DNA of 64,000 bases from an uncultured Prevotella sp. (GCA_905233985.1 CAJOFA010000001.1:62001-126000); one strand, 5' to 3'; shown: positions 6,883-16,574, counted from the first letter of the stretch. Numbers and translations: made by a program. Notes: a model not told the origin generated them from the sequence alone.

Positions 6883-9336
6883 TCAATCCTGATAATAAAC
6901 CTTCTTCACACGCTGGCTCACGGCTGTAAGCACTTCGTAGGGGATGGTTTCTATCGCATCGCTGAGTACGGTAACGGGCAGGTTCTTACCGAAGATTTCC
7001 ACAGTATCTCCCTCATGGACGTCAGGAATGTCTGTGACGTCTATCATTGCCACATCCATACAGATGTTACCGACATAGGGCGCCTTTTGGCCGTTCACTA
7101 AGCAATAGCAGGCACCACGTCCCAAGTGACGGTTCAGTCCATCAGCATAGCCAATGGGGATGGCGGCAATCAGTGAGTCGCGCTTCAGCACACCCTTGCG
7201 GCTGTAGCCTACTGTTTCCTCCTTCGGCACATGGCGCAGCTGTAGGATGGTGGTCTTCAAGGTGCTGACAGTGCTGAGAATACGGTTGTTACGCGGGTCA
7301 ACGCCATAGAGTCCTAATCCCAACCGGCACATATCAAGCTGGCGCTCGGGGAAATGCTCTATGCCGGCGGAGTTGTCCATGTGACGCAGTATCTTATGGC
7401 TGAAGGCTTCCTGCAACCGACGGCTGGCAGCATCGAACTTCTCGAATTGCATCCGTGAGAAGTTATCGAAGTCATCGCTGTCACTACCTACGAAGTGTGA
7501 GAAGACAGAACGCGGGATGATGGCAGTCTGTCGTTTCAGTCGTGCTATCACCTCGTCCATATCCTTCTCGGGGTCGAAGCCAAGACGGTGCATGCCTGTG
7601 TCCAGTTTAATATGCACAGGCCAGCCGGTGATGCCTTCCTTCTCGGCAGCACGGATAAGCGCCTCCATCAGTCGGAAGGAATAAACCTCTGGCTCCAGGT
7701 CATAGTCAAACATGGTCTTGAAGGCTGTCATCTCGGGATTCATGATCATGATGTTCTGCGTGATACCGTTGCGGCGCAGCTCCACACCTTCATCGGCAAC
7801 AGCCACAGCAAGATAATCGACGCGGTGCTCCTGCAGCGTCTTGGCCACCTCGACGGCACCGGCACCATAGGCATCGGCCTTCACCATGCACACCAGTTTC
7901 GTTTCGGGTTTCAGGAACGAGCGGTAATAGTTCAGGTTGTTGACTACCGCATTGAGGTCAACCTCAAGAATCGTCTCATGCACCTTCTGCTCCAGCAGTT
8001 CCGTGATGCGGTCAAAGCCAAACGGACGGGCTCCCTTAATCAGGATCACCTCATCATGCAGTGAGAGAAAAGCCTCACTGGAAAGGAAGTCATCTGTGGT
8101 GGCGAAGAAGATGGCGTTAGGAATATGGAAGGCTGCATGCTGGGCACTGATGCGGGGACCTATGCCAATGAGCTTCGTGACACCACGCTTCATACAGAGG
8201 CTGTTGACCTCAGCATAGAGCGCTGCATCGTCCATACCGCTCTGGAAAATGTCACTGAGTATCAGGGTACGCGTGGTCTCCTCACGGCGCTGCATGAAGT
8301 CCAATGCAATGTCCAGCGAGTTGATGTCTGAGTTGTAAGAGTCATTGATGAGCGTACAGCCATGCTGTCCCTCTTTTACCTCCAGGCGCATGGCGACAGG
8401 TTCGAGGTGTGACATTCGCTCGTCCAGCTGCTCAGGTGTCACGCCGAGATAAAGCGCTGTGGCAGCAACCGCCAGCGAACACTCTACCGATGCCTCGTCA
8501 ATGAAAGGCAGCTGGTAGGTCGTAGAAGGTGGAAGGTGGAGAGTGGAAGGTGGAGTATAGAGGGTTATCTGCAGGCCGTTGGCCGTTGCCTGCTGTCCGG
8601 CAAGGCGCCAACCAATCTTCTCTCCCTTGAAACCACTGCGACGGACACAACGGCTGACAAGATCGTCGTCAGCATTATAGATAATCACCTTGGCATCGTG
8701 GAACAGCTGCAACTTCTCCATGCACTTCTCTTCCATCGAACGGAAATTCTCCTGATGGGGAGCGCCGAGTGATGTCAGTACGCCGATGGTTGGCTGGATG
8801 ATGTCGGCCAAAGCCTGCATCTCTCCTGGCTGACTGATGCCTGCTTCGATGAGTGCCACGTCAGTCTGCTCGTCCATGAGCCACACACTGAGCGGAACGC
8901 CTATCTGTGAGTTATAGCTCTTGGGGGAACGGGTGACGCGACGGTCGGGAGAGAGCACCTGATAAAGCCACTCCTTCACCATCGTCTTACCATTGCTTCC
9001 CGTGATGCCCACTACGGGGATGTTGAACTCATCACGATGACGTTCTGCCAACCGCTGCAAGGCCTCAAGAGGTGAAGGGACAACAAGGAAGTTGGCGTCA
9101 TTGACAGCCCCTGCCCCATAGGAGGCCTCCACCACAAAGTTTTTCACACCTCGGCGGTAGAGGTCTTCAATATATCGATGACCATCGTTGCGATTAGTCT
9201 TCAGCGCAAAGAACAGCGTCTCTTCGGGAAAGCAAAGCGAACGGCTGTCGGTCAGCAGCCAGCGAATCTGTGCATCGGCCTTGCCGATACGTCGTGCTCC
9301 CATGAGCGTGGTGATTTTCTCTATAGAGTATTTCAT
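6883..9336 (-). CDS. murF-alr: bifunctional UDP-MurNAc-tripeptide:D-Ala-D-Ala ligase / alanine racemase
   Basis: Two peptidoglycan-precursor enzymes in one chain of 817 residues. The Alr half makes D-Ala from L-Ala; the MurF half adds D-Ala-D-Ala to the UDP-MurNAc tripeptide. MurF shows the ATP loop GITGSNGKT (about 110-118). The Alr part begins near residue 460 with ETILEVDLNAVVNNLNYY and carries the PLP lysine in MVKADAYGAG and the catalytic tyrosine in IPIGYADG. This fusion is normal in Bacteroidetes. I start at ATG 9336, because the longer frame opens with a TTG that belongs to a TACCTTTG promoter box (9357-9364). A short insertion (YTPPSTLHLPPSTTY) within MurF is a short-tandem-repeat tract (8525-8555). 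Confidence 0.95.
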   Translation of the reverse strand: MKYSIEKITTLMGARRIGKADAQIRWLLTDSRSLCFPEETLFFALKTNRNDGHRYIEDLYRRGVKNFVVEASYGAGAVNDANFLVVPSPLEALQRLAERHRDEFNIPVVGITGSNGKTMVKEWLYQVLSPDRRVTRSPKSYNSQIGVPLSVWLMDEQTDVALIEAGISQPGEMQALADIIQPTIGVLTSLGAPHQENFRSMEEKCMEKLQLFHDAKVIIYNADDDLVSRCVRRSGFKGEKIGWRLAGQQATANGLQITLYTPPSTLHLPPSTTYQLPFIDEASVECSLAVAATALYLGVTPEQLDERMSHLEPVAMRLEVKEGQHGCTLINDSYNSDINSLDIALDFMQRREETTRTLILSDIFQSGMDDAALYAEVNSLCMKRGVTKLIGIGPRISAQHAAFHIPNAIFFATTDDFLSSEAFLSLHDEVILIKGARPFGFDRITELLEQKVHETILEVDLNAVVNNLNYYRSFLKPETKLVCMVKADAYGAGAVEVAKTLQEHRVDYLAVAVADEGVELRRNGITQNIMIMNPEMTAFKTMFDYDLEPEVYSFRLMEALIRAAEKEGITGWPVHIKLDTGMHRLGFDPEKDMDEVIARLKRQTAIIPRSVFSHFVGSDSDDFDNFSRMQFEKFDAASRRLQEAFSHKILRHMDNSAGIEHFPERQLDMCRLGLGLYGVDPRNNRILSTVSTLKTTILQLRHVPKEETVGYSRKGVLKRDSLIAAIPIGYADGLNRHLGRGACYCLVNGQKAPYVGNICMDVAMIDVTDIPDVHEGDTVEIFGKNLPVTVLSDAIETIPYEVLTAVSQRVKKVYYQD
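8525..8555. repeat. short tandem repeat tract in murF
   Basis: Degenerate (GGTGGAAG)n read in frame as PPSTLHLPPSTTY on the minus strand. Confidence 0.75.
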
Positions 9337-9343
9337 TGTCTGA

Positions 9344-10186
9344 TTACTTTTGGTATGCAAAGGTAGGATATTTTTCCCGTAACGCTTCTACTTTTAACAT
9401 AGTTTTATCCATAAACGCACGATATTCTTCACCATCCGGTTGGAACGGACGGTGTGCCAAAGCCTGCTTCACAGGTTGCCAGTCAGTAAGCCACTGGCGG
9501 GCAGCAGGTGAGAAATACGCTTCCACCAACCGCTCCCACAGGTAATCCACAGCCTGCTCACTCGGGTGCAGCATGTCAGGAGCATAGAAGCGGTAGTCAC
9601 GCAATTCATCCATCATAATCTCATAGGCAGGGAAGTAATAAAGGGTGGAAGGTGGAAGGTGAAGGGTGGAGGGATGTATTATCTGATCCACCGCCAGCAG
9701 CAGCGTGGCCTTCGACAACTGGCTCTCATGATAGCCGTATTTGCGGTAACGGATGGGACTGACGGTCAGCACAATATTCACGTCAGGACAGCAACTGCGC
9801 AGCAGTTCCACCACACGCTGCAAATAGCCCACACACTCTTCGACGGTCAGTTCCTTTTCCTGAAACAGCGCCGCAGGACGCTTCTGGCAGTTATCCACAA
9901 TCTCGCCCGTAGCCTTTTCTATATACACATGATTCGTGCCCAGCGTGAGGAAGGCCCACTTCTTTTCCGTCATCTGTACTTCTTCATCCCTCATCCTTTC
10001 CAGCGTATGCAGCACGCTGGCGGGGTTATACATTGTACCATAAGGGTTGATGACAGCAGGAAACTGCTCTTCCTGAAAGCGCTGTCCGATGCTGTCAGCA
10101 AAACAGGAGCCGACAAACAGCACTTCCTCATGCGGTTCTATCTGAACCTCTGGCTTTGGAACATCAACAATGGTTCTGAATTCCAT
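9344..10186 (-). CDS. GSCFA-domain protein
   Basis: 280 residues, a full-length member of the GSCFA family named for the motif present here: VLFVGSCFADSIGQRF (about 23-38), followed by NPYGTMYNPASVL. The fold is related to SGNH/GDSL hydrolases, with the Ser of GSCFADS as likely nucleophile and a distant DMLHPSEQAVDYLW block (about 224-237) supplying Asp/His. The reaction of the family is not established. It sits between fkp and murF-alr in a same-strand cluster, which suggests a cell-envelope role. A short-tandem-repeat tract (9642-9674) adds HPSTLHLPPSTLYY. Confidence 0.9.
   Translation of the reverse strand: MEFRTIVDVPKPEVQIEPHEEVLFVGSCFADSIGQRFQEEQFPAVINPYGTMYNPASVLHTLERMRDEEVQMTEKKWAFLTLGTNHVYIEKATGEIVDNCQKRPAALFQEKELTVEECVGYLQRVVELLRSCCPDVNIVLTVSPIRYRKYGYHESQLSKATLLLAVDQIIHPSTLHLPPSTLYYFPAYEIMMDELRDYRFYAPDMLHPSEQAVDYLWERLVEAYFSPAARQWLTDWQPVKQALAHRPFQPDGEEYRAFMDKTMLKVEALREKYPTFAYQK
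9357..9364 (-). promoter_or_regulatory. internal promoter box for murF-alr
   Basis: TACCTTTG on the minus strand inside the last codons of the GSCFA gene, 20 nt before the murF-alr start. No clear -33 TTG. Confidence 0.4.
9642..9674. repeat. short tandem repeat tract in the GSCFA gene
   Basis: Degenerate (GGTGGAAG)n, in frame on the minus strand. Confidence 0.75.
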
Positions 10187-10216
10187 CTCTTCTGTTGATT
10201 ATTGAACGATTTATTC

Positions 10217-12961
10217 TTAGCTGCGGCTGACCTGCGTGCCTTTCTTACTCAGCGTCATCTCCACGAAGCGGGCATTGCGGTTGGGCTGGTGGTCATTGAT
10301 GATCTGTTTGATACGTGCTGCCGCATCAGGGTCTTTAGCCACCATATACAGATAACCGCCACCGCCGGCACCAGGCAGCTTATAGCCTAAGCAAAGGTCA
10401 TCGACAAGGTCGGTCAGTGAACGCACGGCATCGGGATTGGTGCCACTGTCAAGCTGTTGGTTCTGCTGCCATGTGCGGCGCATCAGCCGCCCCATCCCAT
10501 CGAAGTCATGACGCTGGATGGCTTCGTACATGTCGAGCGTGTGCTGCTTCATGTCACGCAGCAGCAGGAGCTGCTCGTGCTGGTTGAGGAACATACGTCG
10601 CACTATCTCAGCCAGTATCTTCTTCGCTGTGCGGGTGATGCCTGTATAATACAAGAGGTGACACGCCGCATATTCGGGCTGTGTATAGAGGTCATCGGGC
10701 AACCAACGGACAACAGGCGACTGCACGAAGCCAGGCTCCGTCTGCAACAGTTTGACGCCACCGAGCAAACCACCAAACTGGTCCTGCCAGCCACCACCAG
10801 TGGTGAGCAGTTGCTCCAGCATCAGCGTGCGACGCCCTATCTCGTTCTTGTCCCATGCCAACGAACAGAAGTCGCTGAGCGCACTCAACACCGTAGCGGC
10901 CAGAATGGAGCTGGTGCCCAGTCCGCTGCCAGCAGGAACTGCCGAAAGCAGCGTCAGTTCAATGCCACAGCCGAAGTCCTCCAGCTGTGCACGCAGGGTA
11001 GAGAAATGCATGTCAGGAGTAAAACCGGCAAGCACCAAGGCAGCCTTGGGAATAGAGAACGGTGAGCCAACCTTGTTATAGGCAGACAATTGTTCATAGG
11101 TCTCCACACATTCCGTAGCACCGAGGTCGATGCTTCTCAGAATGATGTGCGGCTCACGACACGGCTTGACGTATGCCTGCAACGGAGGCTGACCATTCAG
11201 CTCAATGGCAAGGTTGACCACGTTGCCGCCCTCTATCAGACAGTAAGGCGGTGTGTCCGTCCAACCACCGGCAATGTCAATACGCACTGGTGAGCGTGCC
11301 CAAACAATCTGGTCGGACATGACGGAGAGTTTAGGACTACCATCCTCCGTCTTCCGTAATCCATACGCAGTAACTCCGTCCCTTAATAACGCAAAGGCCC
11401 GTTCACGCTCACCGCGGAACATGGCATCGCTGATACGCGTCAGCAGCGGAGCGGTGTCGGGCAACGGTGCCGGCAGGGGCAGACGATGTGCAGCAAACTG
11501 CTGTGCTGCATCGTCGAGGTCCAGCTGATAGAACACACTATGCTCCCAGTTGGCGGCAATAGCGGGCCAGTTCTCGCCCGTAAACGCTGCACGCTGGGCA
11601 AACAGCCGCCGCAGGTTAGCCTGCGTGCTAATGTCCTCAGCCGAGAGCAAAGCTGGATTGGCTGGGGGGGCTGGGGCCACTGGGGCCTCTGAGTATTCTG
11701 GGACCTCTGGGTTTTCTGGGATTTCCAGGACTGGGAAGCGCTTTTCCTGCTGCTCGGCTCCGGCAAAGCGGTCGTCGATATGATAGCGGCGCACGCAGTA
11801 TTGCGTCTCGCCGATAGGTACGATGTCAATACACTCACCAGGCTGCAGCGTCACATGCCAGTCATTACGCGGCACACCAGTAACGATGTTGTCATGCGTC
11901 AGCGTCCAGTGCTCACCCACGTAGCTGTTCTCAATCCATATATTGGTATTGTCAGCAGTAAGCGGACAGCGCACAATAGCGTTCTGTACGAAGCAGCTGG
12001 GATGCGGTTTGCGGTCGTGGTGCATAATCTGCCGCTGGTCATTGACGCGGTTCTGTACGGACATCGTCGAGGAAATCATCTCACGCGAGGTACCGAAATG
12101 ATAGAACTCACCGCCCGTCAGGGGAACGACGGCAACGGTCAACTCACGCAGTTCAGGGTCATCCAGAACGGGATGAGTGCCCAAGGCACCGCCAAATTCG
12201 CTGTAAAGATCGTACTCATGAAGCGGAATGTTGGAGGCTCCAATGTATTCACTCCCCTCGCCCTTTGGAGAGGGGTCGGGGGTGAGGCTCTTTTTCATCA
12301 ACAACTCCACAGCACGGTCACTGAGCAGCCACACACCGATATCAGTCAAGTAGAAATGTTGTCGCTGTAAGTCGGCAAGCGTCTCTGGCGTAGGCTTCTG
12401 CAACATCTGCTTCAGCACATGGGGCGTGCGACGGTCACAGACAAACACACCGTGATTCTTCGCCACCGATGCATCAAGCCACAAGCCGTAACACACCACA
12501 TCGGCATCGGGTACGGGCGACAGTTTAGCATCGGCCAAGATGAGTACGTCACCGCTGACTACCATCGTGTGCAGTCGTTCGGGGGCAGCCGCCATGATAC
12601 GCTCATAGAGCGGCAGCTGTAGTGAGAGCAGGTTTTGTGACAGGCGTTGTCCGCGTTCCCATCGGAACACCGGCACAGGTGTCAGTATCTTTCCCGAGGG
12701 GGCATAGGCTGGCAATCGTCGGCTCTGTCCTCCGGCATGAAGCAGAATGCGCTTCTCCTTGGCAAGCCATTCAGCAAACTCCAGACTTTCGGTTCTACAT
12801 GCTTCACGATAGTCAGCGTTTAACAGCCACGCCGTCCCTCCCCCACTGCCTAAGCGGTGCCCCACGGGGTCACACGTGCAGAAGTATTCATCACGGCTCA
12901 GCCCCGTCACGTCGTGGAAGCTGTCAACCAGATTGGGAGGAAGCGAAAGCAACTTCTTCAT
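10217..12961 (-). CDS. fkp: bifunctional L-fucokinase / GDP-L-fucose pyrophosphorylase
   Basis: Salvages L-fucose to fucose-1-phosphate and then GDP-fucose for fucosylated surface glycans. 914 residues against about 950 in Bacteroides fragilis Fkp. The N-terminal pyrophosphorylase half has AGGQSRRLPAYAPSGK (about 76-91). The C-terminal GHMP kinase half has RIDIAGGWTDTPPYCLIEGG, the ATP loop PAGSGLGTSSILAATVL and the closing LPGAGGGGYLYMVAKD. Two repeat-derived insertions are present: LTPDPSPKGEGSEYIG near residue 230 (DNA 12252-12287) and a Pro/Glu/Ala-rich linker between the halves (DNA 11652-11736). It is 11 nt downstream of yfhO and likely in the same transcript. Confidence 0.95.
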   Translation of the reverse strand: MKKLLSLPPNLVDSFHDVTGLSRDEYFCTCDPVGHRLGSGGGTAWLLNADYREACRTESLEFAEWLAKEKRILLHAGGQSRRLPAYAPSGKILTPVPVFRWERGQRLSQNLLSLQLPLYERIMAAAPERLHTMVVSGDVLILADAKLSPVPDADVVCYGLWLDASVAKNHGVFVCDRRTPHVLKQMLQKPTPETLADLQRQHFYLTDIGVWLLSDRAVELLMKKSLTPDPSPKGEGSEYIGASNIPLHEYDLYSEFGGALGTHPVLDDPELRELTVAVVPLTGGEFYHFGTSREMISSTMSVQNRVNDQRQIMHHDRKPHPSCFVQNAIVRCPLTADNTNIWIENSYVGEHWTLTHDNIVTGVPRNDWHVTLQPGECIDIVPIGETQYCVRRYHIDDRFAGAEQQEKRFPVLEIPENPEVPEYSEAPVAPAPPANPALLSAEDISTQANLRRLFAQRAAFTGENWPAIAANWEHSVFYQLDLDDAAQQFAAHRLPLPAPLPDTAPLLTRISDAMFRGERERAFALLRDGVTAYGLRKTEDGSPKLSVMSDQIVWARSPVRIDIAGGWTDTPPYCLIEGGNVVNLAIELNGQPPLQAYVKPCREPHIILRSIDLGATECVETYEQLSAYNKVGSPFSIPKAALVLAGFTPDMHFSTLRAQLEDFGCGIELTLLSAVPAGSGLGTSSILAATVLSALSDFCSLAWDKNEIGRRTLMLEQLLTTGGGWQDQFGGLLGGVKLLQTEPGFVQSPVVRWLPDDLYTQPEYAACHLLYYTGITRTAKKILAEIVRRMFLNQHEQLLLLRDMKQHTLDMYEAIQRHDFDGMGRLMRRTWQQNQQLDSGTNPDAVRSLTDLVDDLCLGYKLPGAGGGGYLYMVAKDPDAAARIKQIINDHQPNRNARFVEMTLSKKGTQVSRS
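11652..11736. repeat. short tandem repeat tract in the fkp interdomain linker
   Basis: Repeated CTGGGG and CCTCTGGGTTTTCTGGGA-type units, read on the minus strand as the proline/glutamate/alanine-rich stretch ENPEVPEYSEAPVAPAPPAN. Confidence 0.6.
12252..12287. repeat. GC-rich palindromic repeat inside fkp
   Basis: CTCCCCTCGCCCTTTGGAGA followed by GGGGTCGGGGGTGAGG, encoding LTPDPSPKGEG. Same family as 60083-60117. Confidence 0.75.
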
Positions 12962-12972
12962 GCCAACAGTAT

Positions 12973-15591
12973 TTATGCCTCCTTACGCTGTTTCCACCCG
13001 AAGTAAGCAGCCAGCAGGATGACGAGCAGCAGCACGCCATAGGAGATATAGGCAATGGTCTCGGTGGTCTTCACCGTACGGGGGAAGAACGACAGCACCA
13101 CCTCGTGCTTACCTGGTCCGACACACAAGGCACGCAGCACGTAGTTCACACGTCCCAGCTCAGCCTCCTGGCCATCGATGGTGGCCGTCCATCCAGGATA
13201 ATAGATTTCCGAGAACACAACCACGCCGCCCTTGCCCGAATTAACGGTATAGGTCAGCTGGTTAGGCTCGTACTTGTCGATGGTGACACGGCTGAGCGTG
13301 TCCTGCTCGACGCTGTTGCCTAACACATCGGCAAACTGCTTGTCGGCCACAGCCTCATGGCGCAGTGGCAGCTTTCCGAGTGCTTCGAGTTCCTGATTGG
13401 CATTATCGACATAGTTCACCTTATCGACCAGCCAGGCATTCCCGTAGGTCTGATAGTTCTGGATAGGCACGGGCTGGTTGCCCACGGCGGTAATGATATA
13501 CTTCGTGTTGAGCATGTTGAGCACAGGCATCACGCTGTCTGCCGGCAACTGGTTCAGCTCATAGTTCACCTCAGGCAGCAAGGCAAACAGCCGCTGCATC
13601 TCGGGCATGATGTGAGCGTCAATCAGTTCCTGATAACGGCGCATCTTAGCAGCATGATAACCGCCGATGCTCTTATGGAAAAACGATGTCTCGTTCTCGT
13701 TGAACGTATTGGTCGTCATGTTCAGCACACGGTAGTCGAGCGACTTGTCCTGCAGAATCTGCTCGTCGGCATGTGTCGGACGGATGGGGTTCTCACGGGC
13801 AGCCTTGTCCACGAACATGCCATCGTTGAGGTAACGCTTGTTCACCTGCCACATGTCAACCAGACAGAGCACCGTCAGCGCAATGACCATCCAGCTGGCA
13901 CGTAGCTTCTTGTAGCGGTAGAGCAGCATGAGGGCCGCACCAATCAATATGATGAAGAACGAACGCCAGCAGTCAGCCACAAAGACGGAACGGTGCATCT
14001 CCTCCAGACTGGGCAGCAGTCGGGCCACAACGGTCTGATACTGTGCCAGGATGTCGGGATGGTCGCCCAACAGTTTGACAATCTGCTGGTTCATCATCGT
14101 GGCGGTCTGTGCGTCGGCAGCGCTGTTGAAGTCGAAGAAGACGCCAGGCATCAACGCAAAGAGCAGACAGATGCCTGCGGTGAGGGCCAAGGAAATCCAA
14201 AGGTATTTGGTGGAGGGTTGAAGGTGGAGGGTGGAGGGAGATTTGTCTGCGTCAGAGGTATTCTCCTTTAACCTTCCACCCTCCACCTTTAACCCTACCC
14301 ACTGCTTCAGCGCCAGCATAGCCAGCAGGGGAATGGTGAACTCTGCTATAACCAGGATGCTCGCCACCGTGCGGAACTTCGCATACATGGGGAAATAGTC
14401 AAGGAAGAAGTCCGTGAAGGGCATGAAGTTCTTTCCCCACGACAGCAGGATGCTCAGCACGGTAACAGCCAGCAGCGCCCACTTCATGGGACCCTTCACG
14501 ATGAACAGGCCGAGGATAAACAGGAACAGCACAAAGGCACCCACATAGACGGGACCGCTCGTGCCGGGCTGCGTACCCCAGTACTGATAGAAATTGTCAT
14601 AGGGACTCATGCCAAACACCTGCTGGAAGAATTCCTGCAGCTGCGGGTCGGCATGTTCCATCGCTGTCTCACTTTGGGAGATGGGCATCGAGGCACCGCC
14701 CTTCGTGTTGGGGACAAGCAGCGTCCACGTCTCACCAATGCCATACGACCACTGCGTGATGTAGTCACGGTCCAGTCCGCTGCTCGTCTGGTTGGCGGCA
14801 TTGGACTTCACCAGCTCACTCTTGCTGCGCATCGATTCCTGACCGTACTCCCACGTATGATAGAGGTTCGACAGGTTCAGGCAGATACCGATCAGCGCAC
14901 CAGCGACACAGACGCCAGTGGCCTTACCAACATGTTTCCAGTCTTTCTTGCGAGCCCCTTCTATGATGAACGCAATCACCATAGCGGCAATGATGAACAG
15001 GTAGTAATAGGTCATCTGCACGTGGTTGGCATTGACTTCAAAGGCGGTGAAGAGGGCCGTCACCACCAAGCCCCACAGGTATTTGCCACGATAGGCAAGC
15101 ACAATACCGGCAATCATCGGCGGCAGATAGGCCAGCGCCATCACCTTCCAGATGTGGCCGGCGGCAATGATGATGAAGAAATAACTGGAGAACGCCCACA
15201 CCACGGCACCGAGCATCGACATCCACTGCTTGAAGTTGAACGCACGCAACAGGATGTAGAAGCCTAACAGATAGACAAACACATACCACACATTCTCGGG
15301 CAGCCACAGGTGATAGGCCTTGATGGTTGTGTTGAGCACGTCGGCCGAGTCGTACGACGGCGCCGTCTGATAGGTTGGCATACCGCTGAAGATAGCGTTC
15401 GACCATCGCGTTACCTCACCCGTGCGGTGCAGATACTCCGACGCCTCCTGTCCGGCACCCAGTCCTGCCGACGAGTCGTGACGGAACAGAATGCGGTTCT
15501 CAACATCAGCCGGATAGAAATAAGCAAAGGCTATCACGGCAAACACAACAACTGCCACCACGTCGGGCAGCCAATTCTTCCAATTCTTCAT
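12973..15591 (-). CDS. YfhO-family polytopic membrane protein
   Basis: 872 residues. One membrane helix near the N terminus is followed by a large hydrophobic body of about ten more helices, a periplasmic C-terminal domain of roughly 250 residues and a final helix (YGVLLLVILLAAYFGW, about 851-866) before a basic end. RHDSSAGLGAGQEASEY (about 38-54) and FSGMPTYQT are conserved in Bacteroidetes YfhO proteins. The family is GT-C-like and linked in Firmicutes to lipoteichoic acid glycosylation; its role here is unknown but fits the neighbouring fkp. An inverted repeat pair at 14209-14300 adds a soluble loop (KVEGGRLKENTSDADKSPST). Confidence 0.85.
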   Translation of the reverse strand: MKNWKNWLPDVVAVVVFAVIAFAYFYPADVENRILFRHDSSAGLGAGQEASEYLHRTGEVTRWSNAIFSGMPTYQTAPSYDSADVLNTTIKAYHLWLPENVWYVFVYLLGFYILLRAFNFKQWMSMLGAVVWAFSSYFFIIIAAGHIWKVMALAYLPPMIAGIVLAYRGKYLWGLVVTALFTAFEVNANHVQMTYYYLFIIAAMVIAFIIEGARKKDWKHVGKATGVCVAGALIGICLNLSNLYHTWEYGQESMRSKSELVKSNAANQTSSGLDRDYITQWSYGIGETWTLLVPNTKGGASMPISQSETAMEHADPQLQEFFQQVFGMSPYDNFYQYWGTQPGTSGPVYVGAFVLFLFILGLFIVKGPMKWALLAVTVLSILLSWGKNFMPFTDFFLDYFPMYAKFRTVASILVIAEFTIPLLAMLALKQWVGLKVEGGRLKENTSDADKSPSTLHLQPSTKYLWISLALTAGICLLFALMPGVFFDFNSAADAQTATMMNQQIVKLLGDHPDILAQYQTVVARLLPSLEEMHRSVFVADCWRSFFIILIGAALMLLYRYKKLRASWMVIALTVLCLVDMWQVNKRYLNDGMFVDKAARENPIRPTHADEQILQDKSLDYRVLNMTTNTFNENETSFFHKSIGGYHAAKMRRYQELIDAHIMPEMQRLFALLPEVNYELNQLPADSVMPVLNMLNTKYIITAVGNQPVPIQNYQTYGNAWLVDKVNYVDNANQELEALGKLPLRHEAVADKQFADVLGNSVEQDTLSRVTIDKYEPNQLTYTVNSGKGGVVVFSEIYYPGWTATIDGQEAELGRVNYVLRALCVGPGKHEVVLSFFPRTVKTTETIAYISYGVLLLVILLAAYFGWKQRKEA
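14209..14300. repeat. inverted pair of short tandem repeat tracts in yfhO
   Basis: (GGTGGAGG)n at 14209-14238 and its complement (CCACCCTCCACC) at 14263-14300 flank a short unique loop containing GGAGATTTGT and TATTCTCC. The same loop ends occur at 39493-39579. Confidence 0.8.
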
Positions 15592-15611
15592 AAACTAAAA
15601 TATTTACGGTG

Positions 15612-15619
15612 CAAAGATA
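15612..15619 (-). promoter_or_regulatory. -7 box upstream of yfhO
   Basis: TATCTTTG on the minus strand, 20 nt before the yfhO start; likely promoter of the yfhO-fkp-GSCFA-murF/alr cluster. Confidence 0.5.
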
Positions 15620-15734
15620 GCGCAAAATTTCGACTTAGCGAAGAGAAAGCGAAAAAAAATAAGGGTACTCATCCAGATGAGAAAAAAAGGAGCTCGAAAG
15701 CTCCTATGATGTCTTTTGAACTAAGAAGTTCAAG

Positions 15735-16028
15735 CTACTTCGTCGGCTTGTTGGGCTTTCTGGGAGTGATGCGGCGCTTTTTAACCTTCAGGGTGTCCAT
15801 GTTGGCCACGGGCTCTTCCCTGCGGATCTGGGCATTGCGGTCAACCTTGATGGGAACGTCTCGTTCAATCTTGACTTCACGTTTCACTCTATCGAGTTTC
15901 ACGGGTTTCTTCTTGGCAATCTTCGCCGTTCTCGGTTTCGTGGTGCGTGTAACTGTGTTGTCAACCGCCTGCGCCGATGCTCCGAGGCATACCAGCGCTA
16001 ATGCAGATGCAATGATTATTCGTTTCAT
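15735..16028 (-). CDS. small secreted basic protein, unknown
   Basis: 97 residues: a signal peptide MKRIIIASALALVCLGASAQ with cleavage after ASA, then a mature part of about 77 residues very rich in Lys, Arg and Pro (for example TKPRTAKIAKKKPVKLDRVK). No domain recognised. It starts 23 nt after luxS on the same strand and is probably the last gene of the typA-5'NT-mtnN-luxS transcript. The strongly basic, disordered composition would suit binding to an anionic surface polymer or nucleic acid, but that is conjecture. Confidence 0.65.
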   Translation of the reverse strand: MKRIIIASALALVCLGASAQAVDNTVTRTTKPRTAKIAKKKPVKLDRVKREVKIERDVPIKVDRNAQIRREEPVANMDTLKVKKRRITPRKPNKPTK

Positions 16029-16051
16029 AAGTGTTAAGTTTTTAATGATTA

Positions 16052-16546
16052 TTATGCGTCGGCAAAGACCTTGCCGTCGTCGAGGGTTATCTGTAGTTTG
16101 GTGTACTCGCTATGGAAATCGTTCTCCAGGCGGTCAAGATAGCGGGCACTCTCCCATTTACACATCGGGAGGTCATGCAGCAGGTAGTTGCCACAGGACT
16201 GCGGTTCGGTGGCAGGCACTTCCGTCTGCAGGAGAATCCACTGGAGGCACTCGATGGTCAAGCGTCGCATATCCTCTACGCTGTATGTCCCCGTCATGAC
16301 GATATACATGCCCGTGAGACATCCCATAGGGCCTACATATACCACATCTTCCTTTGCCTCGGAGTTGCGGAACCAGGTAGCCATCAGGTGCTCCAAGCTA
16401 TGCATGGCGGCAGGGGCAACGGCTGGCTCCTTGTTCGGCTCTGTGATGCGCAGGTCGAAGGTGGTGAAGCCCTTGTCCTCGCGTGAGACATAGATGCCCG
16501 GCTTCAGGCGGGTGTGGTCGATGGTGAAACTCTGTATGACCTCCAT
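16052..16546 (-). CDS. luxS: S-ribosylhomocysteine lyase
   Basis: Cleaves S-ribosylhomocysteine to homocysteine and DPD, the precursor of autoinducer-2. 164 residues, a typical length. The metal site HSLEHL (HxxEH) is at about 48-53, with the remaining Cys ligand probably in PQSCGNYLLHDLP (about 130-142). GPMGCLTGMYIV (about 72-83) contains the catalytic cysteine. It directly follows mtnN, which makes its substrate from S-adenosylhomocysteine, so the pair forms the complete two-step SAH route. Confidence 0.95.
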   Translation of the reverse strand: MEVIQSFTIDHTRLKPGIYVSREDKGFTTFDLRITEPNKEPAVAPAAMHSLEHLMATWFRNSEAKEDVVYVGPMGCLTGMYIVMTGTYSVEDMRRLTIECLQWILLQTEVPATEPQSCGNYLLHDLPMCKWESARYLDRLENDFHSEYTKLQITLDDGKVFADA

Positions 16547-16548
16547 AA

Positions 16549-16574
16549 ACTTTGAAGTTTGATGTTTGAAGTTT
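16549..16574. repeat. short tandem repeat tract between mtnN and luxS
   Basis: (TTTGAAG)n-type tract that fills the spacer between luxS and the mtnN stop codon. Confidence 0.5.
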
